NCBI RefSeq assembly: GCF_010614725.1
Contig: NZ_JAAEHL010000008.1
Coordinates: forward strand, 62,001-126,000
From: Flavobacterium ajazii
Lineage (GTDB): Bacteria > Bacteroidota > Bacteroidia > Flavobacteriales > Flavobacteriaceae
Direction: 5' to 3'
Length of the DNA stretch: 64,000 nucleotides
Shown here: piece after piece, positions 37,167 through 47,543 of the stretch
Numbering within the stretch: position 1 is the stretch's first letter
Layout: each line of letters opens with the position of its first letter
The notes under the pieces: model-generated
Seen by the model: the letters and a program-made list of their open reading frames with translations, nothing else
What the model was told of the DNA's origin: nothing
Databases searched by the model: none
Made by a program: the position numbers and the translations under genes

Positions 37167-37937
37167 ATGAAAAAACTAGCTCTATTCATATTCATACTCT
37201 CCACCTTAAGTTTTGATACCTTTAAAGAAGATGCCTTTGATGTGGGTGAATATTTTAAACTCAGGATTCACTACGGAATTGTTAATGCAGGTTATGCCAC
37301 TCTTGAAGTGAAAGAGGCAGTTGTAAACAATAAAAGAGTTTTTCATGCAGTGGGTAAAGGTTACACGACCGGAATGTCTAAGTTCTTTTTTAAAGTAGAA
37401 GATTTATATGAGAGCTATTTTGATAAAGAAACGGGCGGGCCTTATCGATATATCAGAAAAATAAATGAAGGCGGTTATACTAAAAATCAGGAAGGTTTTT
37501 TTAATCAGTCTCAAAACAGGGTTTTGGTAAAAGACTACAAACGAAAGACCGAAAAAACGATTGTAGTTACTGAAGAGGTGCAGGATATTATTTCATCTTT
37601 TTATTATTTGCGTAATCATCCCAACATCGATAAATTAAAATCAGGTGAATCAATTGCAATTGATATGTTTTTTGACGATGAGATCACAAAATTTAAGTTA
37701 AAATATATAGGTCGTCAGGATATTACAACTAAATTTGGCACCGTTGCAACTATGGTCTTTAAACCCATGGTACAAACAGGGCGTGTTTTTAAAGAAAAAG
37801 AAAGTGTAACGCTTTGGATTACAGATGACAATAACAAAGTTCCGGTGAGAATAAAAGCAGAATTAGCTGTAGGTTCGCTTAAAGCCGATCTTGATGAATA
37901 CAAAGGATTAAAATATCCATTTAAAGTAAAAAAATAA
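37167..37937 (+). CDS. DUF3108 family exported protein
   Basis: The function is unknown. The 256-aa protein has a signal peptide (MKKLALFIFILSTLSFDT) and a beta-rich DUF3108 fold (FKLRIHYGIVNAGYATLEV at the start of the domain, VTLWITDDNNKVPVRIKAELAVG near the end). Such proteins are predicted to reside in the periplasm. ATG 37167 is chosen over 37104 because it places the signal at the N-terminus. Its TAA overlaps the ATG of the tryptophan dioxygenase gene by one base (TAATG), which makes translational coupling likely even though no functional link is obvious. Confidence 0.7.
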   Translation: MKKLALFIFILSTLSFDTFKEDAFDVGEYFKLRIHYGIVNAGYATLEVKEAVVNNKRVFHAVGKGYTTGMSKFFFKVEDLYESYFDKETGGPYRYIRKINEGGYTKNQEGFFNQSQNRVLVKDYKRKTEKTIVVTEEVQDIISSFYYLRNHPNIDKLKSGESIAIDMFFDDEITKFKLKYIGRQDITTKFGTVATMVFKPMVQTGRVFKEKESVTLWITDDNNKVPVRIKAELAVGSLKADLDEYKGLKYPFKVKK

Positions 37938-38878
37938 TGAATACCACAGACAATTCTGAATCAATCTTAAAAGAAATAGATCTTAAATTTCAGGCGATAA
38001 ATCAAAAAACCGATGTGCAGTTAGAAGGGCTGCTTTGGTCCAAGCCAATTACATACTGGGATTATATTCAGACTGATGCTCTTTTAAATCTGCAAATACA
38101 AAGAACAACGCTTCCTGACGAAATGGTCTTTATAATGTATCATCAGGTAAACGAGCTTATTTTTAAAATGATTCTGTGGGAAATTGATCAAATTGCCGAT
38201 ACAGAAAATATTCAGGTTGATTTTTTTAGTGAAAGGCTTTCAAGAATTACGCGTTATTTCGATATGCTGACAAATTCATTCAGCATTATGGAAAACGGGA
38301 TGGAAGTGGACCAGTATATGAAATTCAGAAATACACTTACACCTGCGAGCGGTTTCCAGAGTGCGCAATACAGAATGATTGAATTTGCTTCAACAGATGT
38401 TATCAATTTGACAGATAGAAGATATAAAGCTAATTTTGATGAAAACACCGATTTAGAAACTTCTTTTGAACATCTTTACTGGCAGGCAGCAGGTAAAGAT
38501 TATCAAACAGGTGAGAAATCATATTTGCTTCAGGAATTTGAAAAGAAATATAAAGGACAGTTCCTGCGCCAGATGTCAGATTTTAAAACTAAAAATATCT
38601 GGAAAAAATTTACTCAGTTACCGGTAGAAGACCAGCAAAATCCTGAATTGATTAATGCAATGCGTCATTACGATCATACCGTAAATATTACCTGGGTAAT
38701 GCAACATTTAAATACAGCTATAAAATATATTTTAGAAAGCGGAAAAGGAAACGGTGAAGCAACCGGTGGAAGCGACTGGCAAAAATATATGCATCCAAAA
38801 TACCAAAGACGCATCTTTTTTCCTAAATTGTGGACCGAAGAAGAATTGTCCAATTGGGGAAAAGAGCCTACAGCTTAG
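37937..38878 (+). CDS. kynA: Tryptophan 2,3-dioxygenase
   Basis: This haem enzyme opens the indole ring of tryptophan to N-formylkynurenine, the first step of the kynurenine pathway. The active-site His69 lies in MYHQVNELIFKM and the axial haem ligand is His244 or His247 in MRHYDHTVNITW; the N-terminal WDYIQTDALLNLQ motif is typical. The length of 313 aa is a bit longer than proteobacterial forms, as usual in Bacteroidota. It is coupled to the DUF3108 gene (TAATG) and followed by the M23 peptidase gene. No kynureninase or arylformamidase is in view. Confidence 0.9.
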   Translation: MNTTDNSESILKEIDLKFQAINQKTDVQLEGLLWSKPITYWDYIQTDALLNLQIQRTTLPDEMVFIMYHQVNELIFKMILWEIDQIADTENIQVDFFSERLSRITRYFDMLTNSFSIMENGMEVDQYMKFRNTLTPASGFQSAQYRMIEFASTDVINLTDRRYKANFDENTDLETSFEHLYWQAAGKDYQTGEKSYLLQEFEKKYKGQFLRQMSDFKTKNIWKKFTQLPVEDQQNPELINAMRHYDHTVNITWVMQHLNTAIKYILESGKGNGEATGGSDWQKYMHPKYQRRIFFPKLWTEEELSNWGKEPTA

Positions 38879-38900
38879 ATTTCCAGAAAAAATTAAAAGT

Positions 38901-40121
38901 TTGAAAAGAGTATTCGTAATTATAATTATCTTATTTTCAATTGTTTCATGTAATAAAACCGAAGAAAAAGTTGAAATTAAAATTAGTAAACCAAAAACTA
39001 AAAAGGTAGAATTTGGATTTAATTACGCCGATTTTAATGTAATTCATGATACTGTACAAAAAGGAGATTCTTTCGGATCAATTGTTCAAAGTCAAAATAT
39101 TGGAAATAAAGAGGTTTATAAAATTGTTGAACAGGTAAAAGATTCTTTTAATGTAAGGACTATTCGATATAATAAACCTTTTACACTTCTCAGAGCAAAA
39201 AATAAAACCAATAATCTACAGGTTTTTATATATCAGCCTGATGCACTTACCTATTATGTAGTAGATTTCAGGGATAGTATTGCAAAAGCTTACAAAAAAG
39301 TAAAACCTGTTACTTTAAAGCGAAAAATGATTGGCGGTGTTTTAAAAAGTTCACTATCTGAAACTTTAGGAAATAACAGTGTAGAAGCCGCTCTCGCAAG
39401 TAGAATTACAAAAGTTTTTTCATGGTCTATCGATTTCTTTAAACTTAAAAAAGGGGATCGTTACGGATTAATTTTTACCGAACGATTTATAAACGGTAAA
39501 ACATATGATGGAGTAGAAGATCTTGAAGCTGCTTTTTTTGAATACAAAGGAAAAATTATTTATGCTTTTCCGTTTGAAAAAGATACTATTTCAGGTAAAA
39601 TCGAATATTATGATGACGAAGGTAAGACACTGAAAAATTTCTTCTTAAAAACACCAATTAAATTTAGCAGAATTACCTCGAGATTTACTATGAATCGTTA
39701 TCATCCTGTACAGCATACCTGGAAAGCCCACAAAGGAACTGATTATGCTGCTCCAAGAGGAACCCCGATTTCAACCACTGCTTCAGGAGTTGTAGAGGCT
39801 ACAGGTTATACAGCGGGTAACGGAAACTTTGTAAAAGTAAAACACAACGGTACGTATTCGACTCAATATTTACACATGTCTAAAATTCTGGTTCGTCGCG
39901 GACAGCGCGTTACGCAAGGACAGACTATCGGACTTGTGGGAAGTACAGGCTTGGCTTCAGGACCTCATGTTTGTTATCGTTTCTGGAAGAATGGCGTTCA
40001 GGTAGATGCGCTTCGTTTAAATCTTCCAACAGGAGAATCTTTGACCGGAAATGACAAAAACCGTTTTTCTAAACAAATCGAACCATTAAAAAGAGAGTTA
40101 GACAGTATTGGGAATCTTTAA
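38901..40121 (+). CDS. M23 family peptidoglycan endopeptidase lipoprotein
   Basis: This murein DD-endopeptidase-like protein has a lipobox IVSC that makes Cys16 the anchor. The start is TTG at 38901: no ATG exists between the stop of the preceding gene and the signal sequence, and an ATG-led frame from 38754 would overlap that gene by more than 120 bp and bury the signal. An OapA/LysM-like segment (about 35-100) precedes the LytM domain, with zinc ligands HxxxD in AHKGTDYAAPRG and the second His in GPHVCYRFW. The length from TTG is 406 aa. It is followed after 13 bp by a hypothetical gene, so an operon with that gene is likely. Confidence 0.85.
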   Translation: MKRVFVIIIILFSIVSCNKTEEKVEIKISKPKTKKVEFGFNYADFNVIHDTVQKGDSFGSIVQSQNIGNKEVYKIVEQVKDSFNVRTIRYNKPFTLLRAKNKTNNLQVFIYQPDALTYYVVDFRDSIAKAYKKVKPVTLKRKMIGGVLKSSLSETLGNNSVEAALASRITKVFSWSIDFFKLKKGDRYGLIFTERFINGKTYDGVEDLEAAFFEYKGKIIYAFPFEKDTISGKIEYYDDEGKTLKNFFLKTPIKFSRITSRFTMNRYHPVQHTWKAHKGTDYAAPRGTPISTTASGVVEATGYTAGNGNFVKVKHNGTYSTQYLHMSKILVRRGQRVTQGQTIGLVGSTGLASGPHVCYRFWKNGVQVDALRLNLPTGESLTGNDKNRFSKQIEPLKRELDSIGNL

Positions 40122-40134
40122 TCAACTGTGAAAA

Positions 40135-40755
40135 ATGAAAAACAAACGCATTAAAGAAATTCTTGATGAGACTTTTTCAGATTTAAAGCTATTTTACAGA
40201 GATACGAATCTTCCCGAAAACCTGATTTTAAATTATAAAATTGGCCAGATCATTAAAGAAAAAGGTTTTACTGATATGACCAGTATGGGTGGTGGTCTTT
40301 TTGGAAATTTCAGGTATTTAATCGCCAGCGCTAATGCAAAAGATTTATCGAAATTCAATCCTGATTCTTCAAAAATCGGGCATTTTCTTTTAGATGAAAT
40401 TTCATTTTTTAAAGTTTTGGATATTCAGAAAATAGAAAATAAAACACAAGTTTTTTTGCTCCATATTCCCGATAATTCGCTTTCTCTTTTTAAAAATTCA
40501 AGTTCTAATCTTGAAGAAGAAATATCTGAAAAGGCAAGACAAAAATTTACTGCTAAAATCAATTCGGCTCTAATTCCGGAATTACAAACCGAAAACTGGA
40601 AAGAAAAAACAAAATCACCAATCGGAATGAATGATCAGGGTGAAATGTTCTTCGATGATTCAACCATAAAAATAGAGCAACCAAAAAGAATTGAAGTTAA
40701 TAAGCATAAAAAGATTATTGAAATTAATAAAAGACCATGGTGGAAAATCTGGTAA
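40135..40755 (+). CDS. Hypothetical protein downstream of the M23 peptidase
   Basis: No family is recognised. The 206-aa protein is soluble, with charged helices, a central hydrophobic core and a basic C-terminal tail ending in RPWWKIW. It lies 13 bp after the peptidase gene. Its C-terminal codons run to 40755, before the ATG of the next lipoprotein gene at 40764. There is no signal peptide or membrane segment. The C-terminal tail rich in Lys and Trp could bind membrane, but this is only a guess from composition. Confidence 0.55.
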   Translation: MKNKRIKEILDETFSDLKLFYRDTNLPENLILNYKIGQIIKEKGFTDMTSMGGGLFGNFRYLIASANAKDLSKFNPDSSKIGHFLLDEISFFKVLDIQKIENKTQVFLLHIPDNSLSLFKNSSSNLEEEISEKARQKFTAKINSALIPELQTENWKEKTKSPIGMNDQGEMFFDDSTIKIEQPKRIEVNKHKKIIEINKRPWWKIW

Positions 40756-40763
40756 TTGTATTG

Positions 40764-41525
40764 ATGAAACTTATCCAAAGTTTTTTTGTTTTAATTATTT
40801 GTTTTGTATTTGTGTCTTGTAAAACCGACGAAGGACGAACTGGGACAAAAAAGATATTTCTGGAGCCTATTGAGCTTTCTTATGATTGGCAATTAGTAGG
40901 TGTAAAAAATGGCATGTCTGAAGATTCTGTTTTATCGAATGATATTGAATTCATTAATGATTCAATTCTTAAAGGAAAATTCAAATTAGACATTTCAAAG
41001 TATGAAATTGAAAATAGAAAGAAAGAATGTTATCCTATTAGACTTCAGAAGAAATTGTTCGATGAATTTTACAACGAGGGATTTAATAATTTAGGTGATT
41101 TAAATGGAGACAAAAAAGCAGATTCGGTATTCGTTTTGCATGCACTGAATTATTGTGAAGAAGGTGATTCTTATTATTTTACAGATAACACAATTCCACG
41201 AATTTTAACCGATTCAAATTGTTGCCATCCATATAGTATTGTAAATATTGGGGATATTGATGAAGATGGAAAAAGCGAAATAGCAGAGTATTATTCTTCA
41301 TGTGCAAGCAGATACAAAGCCATTACGATATATAGTTTAAAAGAATCCACGTGGAAAGAAATCAAATCATTCTCTTTTGTTTTAAATGATAAGTATTTTA
41401 TTGAAAAGGACTTTAAAAAACTATTTAGAAAAACATCTAAAAATCACCTTGAATATTATGAAATTTCAGATGTAAATATTGAAGGTGAGGTAGTTGCTAA
41501 ATGGGAAAAAATAAAAATAGAATAG
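40764..41525 (+). CDS. Lipoprotein with FG-GAP/EF-hand-like repeats, function unknown
   Basis: The 253-aa lipoprotein (signal ending at VFVSC, Cys18) has acidic loops DLNGDKKADSVF and DIDEDGKSEIAEYY of the calcium-binding FG-GAP/VCBS kind. Several cysteines (KKEC, NYCEEGD, SNCCHP, SSCASRY) could form disulfides in the periplasm. ATG 40764 is used because it leads directly into the signal. It follows the hypothetical gene by 8 bp, suggesting an operon with the peptidase. The activity is unknown; repeated acidic loops usually serve binding or stability. Confidence 0.6.
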   Translation: MKLIQSFFVLIICFVFVSCKTDEGRTGTKKIFLEPIELSYDWQLVGVKNGMSEDSVLSNDIEFINDSILKGKFKLDISKYEIENRKKECYPIRLQKKLFDEFYNEGFNNLGDLNGDKKADSVFVLHALNYCEEGDSYYFTDNTIPRILTDSNCCHPYSIVNIGDIDEDGKSEIAEYYSSCASRYKAITIYSLKESTWKEIKSFSFVLNDKYFIEKDFKKLFRKTSKNHLEYYEISDVNIEGEVVAKWEKIKIE

Positions 41526-41639
41526 TTTTATACTTTATAAATCACATAAAACGTTTTCGTAACTAATTGCCCTGCAAAGAAGTATTAAAAGCTAATTTCA
41601 GTATTTTTGTGTTTCTAAAAAAACTACAATCTTATTAAA

Positions 41640-43277
41640 ATGGCTTTAAACAAAACAAATCCAACCGGGACTGAAGCGTGGAAAAATCTTCAAAACCACT
41701 TCAACGCAATTCAGCAAACTACGATACAGGAACTATTTCAGCAGGATACTGCACGTGTTGAGAAATTCAACCTGCAATGGAATGATTTTTTGGTAGATTA
41801 TTCTAAAAACAATATTAGTGAGGAAACTATTTCGCTTTTGCTGGAATTGGCGAATTCAGTTGGATTAAAAAATGCGATTGCTGATTATTTTGGAGGAGAA
41901 ATCATCAATCAGACAGAAAACAGAGCGGTTTTGCATACGGCTTTGCGTGCGCCTGAATCGGCAGTTATAAAAGTAGACGGAGCGAATGTAATTCCGGAAG
42001 TTTACGAAGTAAAAAATAAAATTAAAAAGTTTACAAATGAAGTAATCTCTGGAGAAAGAAAAGGTTTTACAGGAAAAGCGTTTACTGATATCGTAAATAT
42101 TGGTATCGGAGGTTCTGACCTTGGTCCGGTTATGGCAGTTGAAGCTTTACAGTTTTATAAAAATCATTTAAATGTACATTTTGTTTCTAATGTAGACGGT
42201 GATCACGTTAATGAGGTAATCAAAAAATTAAACCCTGAAACTACTTTATTTTTAATTGTTTCTAAAACATTCACGACTCAGGAAACCTTATCTAACTCAG
42301 AAACTATAAAAGAGTGGTTCTTGAAATCAGCTTCTCAGGAAGATATTGCCAAACATTTCGTGGCAGTTTCAACTAACATTAAAAAAGTAACCGAATTCGG
42401 AATTAATCCTGACAACATTTTCCCGATGTGGGACTGGGTTGGAGGAAGATTTTCTTTATGGAGTGCAGTTGGTTTAAGTATCGCTTTGGCTGTTGGTTTT
42501 GATAATTATAACGAATTATTAAAGGGTGCTAATGAAATGGATGAGCATTTCAAATCGGCTGAATTTGATCAGAACATTCCGGTAATTTTAGCTTTGTTAA
42601 GTGTTTGGTACAATAATTTTTATGGTGCAGAAAGTGAAGCTTTGATTCCATACACACAATATTTACAAAAACTGGCTCCATACCTGCAACAGGCAACGAT
42701 GGAAAGTAACGGAAAAAGTATTGGTCGTGACGGGAAACCGGTTAACTATCAAACAGGAACCATTATCTGGGGAGAACCGGGGACAAACTCTCAGCATGCT
42801 TTCTTTCAATTGATACATCAGGGAACAAAATTGATTCCGACAGATTTTATCGGATTTGTAAAACCATTATACGGCAATAAAGATCATCACGATAAACTGA
42901 TGTCAAACTTTTTTGCCCAGACAGAAGCGTTGTTGAATGGGAAAAAGGACGCACAGGTTCAGGCAGAATTTGACAAACAAGGACTTTCTGCTGAAAAAGC
43001 ATCTTATTTATTGCCATTTAAAGTTTTTGCCGGAAACAAACCAACTAATACTATTTTGATTCAAAAGCTGACTCCAAAAAGTTTAGGATCTTTGATCGCT
43101 TTGTACGAGCATAAAATATTTGTTCAGGGTATTATCTGGAATATTTTCAGTTATGATCAATGGGGAGTAGAATTAGGGAAACAACTGGCAAATTCTATTT
43201 TGGATGAAATAAATACCAAAACAGTAAAAACTCACGATAGTTCTACTACTTTTTTACTTAACCATTTTTTAAAATAA
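41640..43277 (+). CDS. pgi: Glucose-6-phosphate isomerase
   Basis: Pgi interconverts glucose-6-phosphate and fructose-6-phosphate. The sugar isomerase motif GIGGSDLGP (about residue 155) and the signature [15 protein letters not shown] are present, the catalytic Glu is in [12 protein letters not shown], and the C-terminal [11 protein letters not shown] motif with the catalytic Lys completes the active site. The length of 545 aa is normal. A -7 box TATTTTTG stands at 41602-41609 without a well-placed -33. A strong terminator follows at 43311. It would channel glucose released by the glycan locus into glycolysis, but there is no sign that the two are co-regulated. Confidence 0.95.
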   Translation: MALNKTNPTGTEAWKNLQNHFNAIQQTTIQELFQQDTARVEKFNLQWNDFLVDYSKNNISEETISLLLELANSVGLKNAIADYFGGEIINQTENRAVLHTALRAPESAVIKVDGANVIPEVYEVKNKIKKFTNEVISGERKGFTGKAFTDIVNIGIGGSDLGPVMAVEALQFYKNHLNVHFVSNVDGDHVNEVIKKLNPETTLFLIVSKTFTTQETLSNSETIKEWFLKSASQEDIAKHFVAVSTNIKKVTEFGINPDNIFPMWDWVGGRFSLWSAVGLSIALAVGFDNYNELLKGANEMDEHFKSAEFDQNIPVILALLSVWYNNFYGAESEALIPYTQYLQKLAPYLQQATMESNGKSIGRDGKPVNYQTGTIIWGEPGTNSQHAFFQLIHQGTKLIPTDFIGFVKPLYGNKDHHDKLMSNFFAQTEALLNGKKDAQVQAEFDKQGLSAEKASYLLPFKVFAGNKPTNTILIQKLTPKSLGSLIALYEHKIFVQGIIWNIFSYDQWGVELGKQLANSILDEINTKTVKTHDSSTTFLLNHFLK

Positions 43278-43604
43278 GGAAGGAGTTTTTGTTAACTTTT
43301 TATAAAATGCAAACGTCTTGATTTTTCTAAATCAAGACGTTTTTTTGTTTAAATTGTAAGATTAATACAGATTAAATGCTTGTTTTTGTAACTTTAACAC
43401 ATTTTAATCTTGTTTATTTTTATGTTTTTAACAAAAATAGGCGGTTTAAATTTAAAAAACCATTATTTAATTTAATGAAAATAAAAAAAATCATTTTAAT
43501 GCTCAACAGAATGCATAAAACTTCTGTTTCTTAACACTTTGATAACATTATCTGATTAATTTGTTATAATTTTGCCAAAAACAAATAACGAAACAAACGC
43601 AAAA
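43278..43604. other. Intergenic region between pgi and the TonB receptor gene
   Basis: This 327-bp gap holds the pgi terminator (43311-43347), then AT-rich sequence and a -7 box TAATTTTG at 43567-43574, 31 bp before the receptor ATG. The nearest TTG lies 25 bp upstream of that box rather than 19, so the promoter is plausible but not consensus. No gene is seen. Confidence 0.55.
43311..43347 (+). terminator. Intrinsic terminator of pgi
   Basis: AAACGTCTTGAT (43311-43322) pairs with ATCAAGACGTTT (43331-43342), with a T-run after it. Confidence 0.85.
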
Positions 43605-46600
43605 ATGAAAAAAATTATTTTTATTTTGATTATTTTTCTAACGGCTCTTGGACATGCTCAGGTAACTGGATCAGCTATGTCGGGAAAAGTTAAATCAAAC
43701 AAAGGAGAAGCTCTTCCAGGAGCAACAGTGGAGATTATTCACAAACCAACTGGAACAAAGTATTTTTCTACAACTGATTTTGACGGAGGATATTCTGCAC
43801 AGGGTTTAAGACCGGGTGGACCGTATACTGTTAAAGTAAGTTATGTTGGTTATAAAACAACAGAGATTACTGAAATTAATGCTGCTTTAGGTAGTAATTT
43901 GACTGTGAACATTGTGATTGACGAAGAGTCTAACACATTAGAGGAAGTTGTAGTTACTACAAAATCAAAAGGAAATTTTAATAAAGGACGTACAGGTGCT
44001 TCTCAACAATTTACAAATAGAGAGATAGCAGCTGTTCCTGTTTTAGGGGCTCGTTCAATTAATACCGTTACAAAATACAATGCGAATGCAGGTGCTAATG
44101 GTACTTTTGGAGGGCAGGATTCCAGATTAAACAATTTTACTATCGACGGTTCTGTTTTTAATAATGGATTTGGTTTAGGAAGTGATTCACAAGCTGGTGG
44201 TAGAACTGGATCAACAGCAATTTCATTAGATGCTATCGAACAATTGCAGGTAAACATTGCACCTTATGATGTGCGTCAATCAGGATTTTTAGGTTCTGGG
44301 ATTAATGCTGTAACAAGAAGTGGAACAAACGAATTTGAAGGGTCTGTTTATCACTCTTTTAGAAATAATAAAAAAGAATTTATAGGTACTCATGCCGGAG
44401 ATGTAACAATTAAACCAGGTAAATTTGATGAGACAATATGGGGAGCACGTATTGGAGCTCCAATTATCAAAGACAAATTGTTCTTTTTTGGTAATTTTGA
44501 AACTCTTGAAAATATCAGCCCGGCAACAACCTGGACATCTACAGGATCACCTAATTCTAGCGGACAAATTTCTGCTCCAACTTATGAAGAAATGGCAACT
44601 CTTTCTGCTTTTATGAAAGAAAAATTTGGTTACGAAACAGGGCCTTGGGAAAATTATGATGCTGCAAAAACTTCAAAAAAATTCTTAGCCAGAATTGACT
44701 GGAATATTAATGATAACCATAAACTTAGTGCTCGTTACGTATTTCATGACTCTTCATCTGATGAGTTAACTTCAAATTCAAATTCATTAGGATTTGGTAA
44801 TAGAAGGACAAGTGCACTTGCAATGTCTTTTCAAAATAGTGGTTATACTATTATGGATAATACAAGATCTATTGTATTAGAGTTAAATAGTAAGTTAAGC
44901 AATTCATGGCATAATAACTTTATTGCTGGTTACGACAAACAAATCGAAGACAGAGGTTTACAAGGAGGAGGTTTGTTTCCTACGATAGATATAAAACAAG
45001 GAACAGCTACTTATATTTCAGTTGGATTAGATCCTTTTACACAAGGAAATAAACTTAGTTATTCAACCTTGCATTTTACAGATAATTTAACCAAAACTAT
45101 TGGAAAGCATTCTTTGGTATTTGGCGCAAACTTTGAGTATTTCAAATCAAGTAATTTGTTTTTCTCTGGATCAAACGGAGTTTATATATTCAACTCTTTG
45201 ACTGATTTTTATGCCGCTGCTAATGAATCTGTAGCAAATGGAGGGGCACCTTCTTCTGCAACAACAACATCTCCTGCTCGTTTTCAATACAGATATTCTG
45301 CTTTGCCAGGTGGAGAAGATCCAATGCAGATAATGAAATCTAATAAATTGGATATATATGCTCAGGATGAGATGAGATTGAGCGACAGATTTAAATTAAC
45401 TGTTGGATTAAGAGCTACTAGGGTATGGTACGCAGATACGGCAATTGAAAACCCAGTTGTTACTGCTATGACTTTTGCAAATGGAGAAAAATTTAATACG
45501 GCTGATATGCCAGATCCTGCATATTTATTCGAGCCTAGAATTGGATTCAATTTAGATTTGAACGGAAATGCTTCGACAATAGTTCGAGGAGGATCAGGGA
45601 TTTTTACGGGTAGATCTCCAGGGGTATACATATCAAATCAAATTGGAAATAATGGTGTGCTTACGGGATTTGTTGATGTAAGTGGTGCTGCTTTAGCTGC
45701 AGGAGGATATGGTTTTACTCCAAGACCAGCAGATTATTTTACTCCGGCGACACCTACAGCTCCATCTTCTTATGATTTATCTTTTAATGATAAAAAATTC
45801 AAATCTCCACAAGTATGGAAAACTACTATGGCAGTTGACCAAAAACTTCCTTTTGGATTTGTTGGAACTGTTGAGGGGATTTTGCAAAAAAATATCAATG
45901 CAATTCAGTATTATAATGCAAACTTCGATGCTCCAGTAGGTACATTTGGAGGGCCAGATAATAGACCAAGATTTGCACGTAATGACGCTGGTGTGAGAGT
46001 AAATGATAATGTTTCAAACGGAATTGTGTTAACTAATTCTGACGATGGATATTTTTATTCTACAACATTTAAGTTAGAGTATCCTTATCAAAGAGGTCTT
46101 TGGGGGTCATTCGCGTATACACACTCAAGAGCTACAGATTTGATTTCTCCTGGATCAGTTGCTTCTGGTTCCTGGACTGGTGCAAGATCAGTTAATGGTA
46201 ATAATGATTTAGAAGTTTCTGCTTCAAATAATAATACTCCACATAGATTGGTTGGGGTTATTGGATATAAAATTGAGTATGGTAAAGGATTAGGAGGAGC
46301 AACTTCTATCAACTTAGGATATATTGGAGAACAAGCAAATCCATTTACTTACGCTTATGGAGGAGATATGAATGGAGACAGAATTAATGGAAATGACCTA
46401 ATTTATGTTCCTAATAGTGCTAACGAACTTCGTTTTGCACCATTATCAGTAACAAATGTTGTTAACGGAGCAAATGTAGTAACTGTATATAGTGAAGCAG
46501 ACCAACGAGCAGCATTTGATGCTTATATAGATCAGGATAAATATCTTCGTGACAGAAGAGGTAAATATGCTGAAAGAAATGGTGCAATTTTGCCAATGTT

Positions 46601-46919
46601 ACACAGATTAGATTTGTCTGTTACACAAGATATTTATATTAAGATTGCTGGTAAAAAGAACGCATTTCAGGTTAGAGCTGATATCTTGAATTTTACAAAT
46701 ATGTTAAATAGAGACTGGGGTGTAACACAAAGAGCAACAAATGCAAACGTGTTAGCTTATAGCTCAACAGCTACAGGTAATATCCCTGTTTATCAATTAG
46801 CTACACAAACGGATGTAAATGGAACTAAAACTTTAATTAAAGATACTTTCCAGAAAAACTCTTCTACATCTGATGTTTGGCAAGCACAATTTACGCTTAG
46901 ATACACATTTGGTAACTAA
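43605..46919 (+). CDS. Oar-like TonB-dependent outer membrane receptor
   Basis: This outer-membrane receptor has a signal peptide (ends at GHAQ), a carboxypeptidase-regulatory-like domain (about 20-105) and a plug domain starting at LEEVVVTTKSKG. A large barrel of the Oar/OmpA-related TonB receptor group ends in an aromatic residue-rich strand, TLRYTFGN. It is not SusC: no SusD gene follows and the plug is of the Oar kind. ATG 43605 is chosen because it puts the signal at the N-terminus. The length of 1104 aa is normal. The substrate is unknown. Oar proteins are linked to surface adhesion and export of secreted proteins in some bacteria. Confidence 0.83.
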   Translation: MKKIIFILIIFLTALGHAQVTGSAMSGKVKSNKGEALPGATVEIIHKPTGTKYFSTTDFDGGYSAQGLRPGGPYTVKVSYVGYKTTEITEINAALGSNLTVNIVIDEESNTLEEVVVTTKSKGNFNKGRTGASQQFTNREIAAVPVLGARSINTVTKYNANAGANGTFGGQDSRLNNFTIDGSVFNNGFGLGSDSQAGGRTGSTAISLDAIEQLQVNIAPYDVRQSGFLGSGINAVTRSGTNEFEGSVYHSFRNNKKEFIGTHAGDVTIKPGKFDETIWGARIGAPIIKDKLFFFGNFETLENISPATTWTSTGSPNSSGQISAPTYEEMATLSAFMKEKFGYETGPWENYDAAKTSKKFLARIDWNINDNHKLSARYVFHDSSSDELTSNSNSLGFGNRRTSALAMSFQNSGYTIMDNTRSIVLELNSKLSNSWHNNFIAGYDKQIEDRGLQGGGLFPTIDIKQGTATYISVGLDPFTQGNKLSYSTLHFTDNLTKTIGKHSLVFGANFEYFKSSNLFFSGSNGVYIFNSLTDFYAAANESVANGGAPSSATTTSPARFQYRYSALPGGEDPMQIMKSNKLDIYAQDEMRLSDRFKLTVGLRATRVWYADTAIENPVVTAMTFANGEKFNTADMPDPAYLFEPRIGFNLDLNGNASTIVRGGSGIFTGRSPGVYISNQIGNNGVLTGFVDVSGAALAAGGYGFTPRPADYFTPATPTAPSSYDLSFNDKKFKSPQVWKTTMAVDQKLPFGFVGTVEGILQKNINAIQYYNANFDAPVGTFGGPDNRPRFARNDAGVRVNDNVSNGIVLTNSDDGYFYSTTFKLEYPYQRGLWGSFAYTHSRATDLISPGSVASGSWTGARSVNGNNDLEVSASNNNTPHRLVGVIGYKIEYGKGLGGATSINLGYIGEQANPFTYAYGGDMNGDRINGNDLIYVPNSANELRFAPLSVTNVVNGANVVTVYSEADQRAAFDAYIDQDKYLRDRRGKYAERNGAILPMLHRLDLSVTQDIYIKIAGKKNAFQVRADILNFTNMLNRDWGVTQRATNANVLAYSSTATGNIPVYQLATQTDVNGTKTLIKDTFQKNSSTSDVWQAQFTLRYTFGN

Positions 46920-46950
46920 TATTTGCTAAATAAGAACCAAAATAAATAAT

Positions 46951-46993
46951 AAAAAGCGGCATTGACTTTTAGTTTAATGCCGCTTTTTTTTAA
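46951..46993 (+). terminator. Intrinsic terminator of the TonB receptor gene
   Basis: AAAAAGCGGCATT (46951-46963) and AATGCCGCTTTTT (46976-46988) form a perfect 13-bp stem followed by T residues. Confidence 0.88.
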
Positions 46994-47032
46994 CCTTTTT
47001 TGTTATATTTGTTTCAAACAAAAAAATAATCT

Positions 47033-47458
47033 ATGTATCATTTTCTACAAAAGTTCCACTCTGGCTGGGCTTATCTGGCATTGCTGCTTTTATTAGTTGC
47101 AGTTGTAAATGCTGTACTTGGTTTTACTTCAAAAAAAGAATTTACAGCCAAAGACCGCAAAATTGCCTTATTTGCTTTAATCGGAACTCATACACAATTA
47201 TTAATCGGATTGATACTTTATTTTGTATCTCCGTTAGGAAAAGATTCTTTTGGTCAAATGTCTAACGCAGCACTTCGATTAACTTCTTTAGAACATCCGC
47301 TAATCAATATCATCGCTATTGTGTTAATTACAATAGGATGGTCAAAACATAAAAAGCTAGTCAACAGCGAAGCAAAATTTAAAACTTTTGCTATTTTTTA
47401 TAGTTTAGGATTGCTACTGATATTAAGTAGAATTCCGTGGAGCCTTTGGTTCCAGTAA
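47033..47458 (+). CDS. Four-helix membrane protein, possible haem b-binding
   Basis: The 141-aa protein has four hydrophobic segments (about 10-30, 43-63, 82-100, 118-138). Histidines lie near membrane edges (FHSGW, GTHTQ, EHPLIN), the pattern of small cytochrome b-like proteins; the histidines in helices 2 and 3 could bind haem. No exact family is claimed. A -7 box TATATTTG at 47004-47011 lies 21 bp before the ATG. It is a single gene between two terminators. Confidence 0.65.
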   Translation: MYHFLQKFHSGWAYLALLLLLVAVVNAVLGFTSKKEFTAKDRKIALFALIGTHTQLLIGLILYFVSPLGKDSFGQMSNAALRLTSLEHPLINIIAIVLITIGWSKHKKLVNSEAKFKTFAIFYSLGLLLILSRIPWSLWFQ

Positions 47459-47467
47459 ATACCAATT

Positions 47468-47492
47468 AAAGCCCTCCTACAGGGCTTTTTTT
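47468..47492 (+). terminator. Intrinsic terminator
   Basis: AAAGCCCT (47468-47475) pairs with AGGGCTTT (47481-47488), followed by T residues, immediately after the four-helix membrane protein gene. Confidence 0.75.
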
Positions 47493-47543
47493 ATCTCGGC
47501 ATATTATTTGTACAAACTCCCCAAGTCTGAAAAAAAATAAATT

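Noticed and set aside
43605-46919. SusC-type receptor for the glycan locus
   Set aside because: No SusD follows, the plug is Oar-like and the gene lies 22 kb away from the glycan genes behind its own promoter and terminator.
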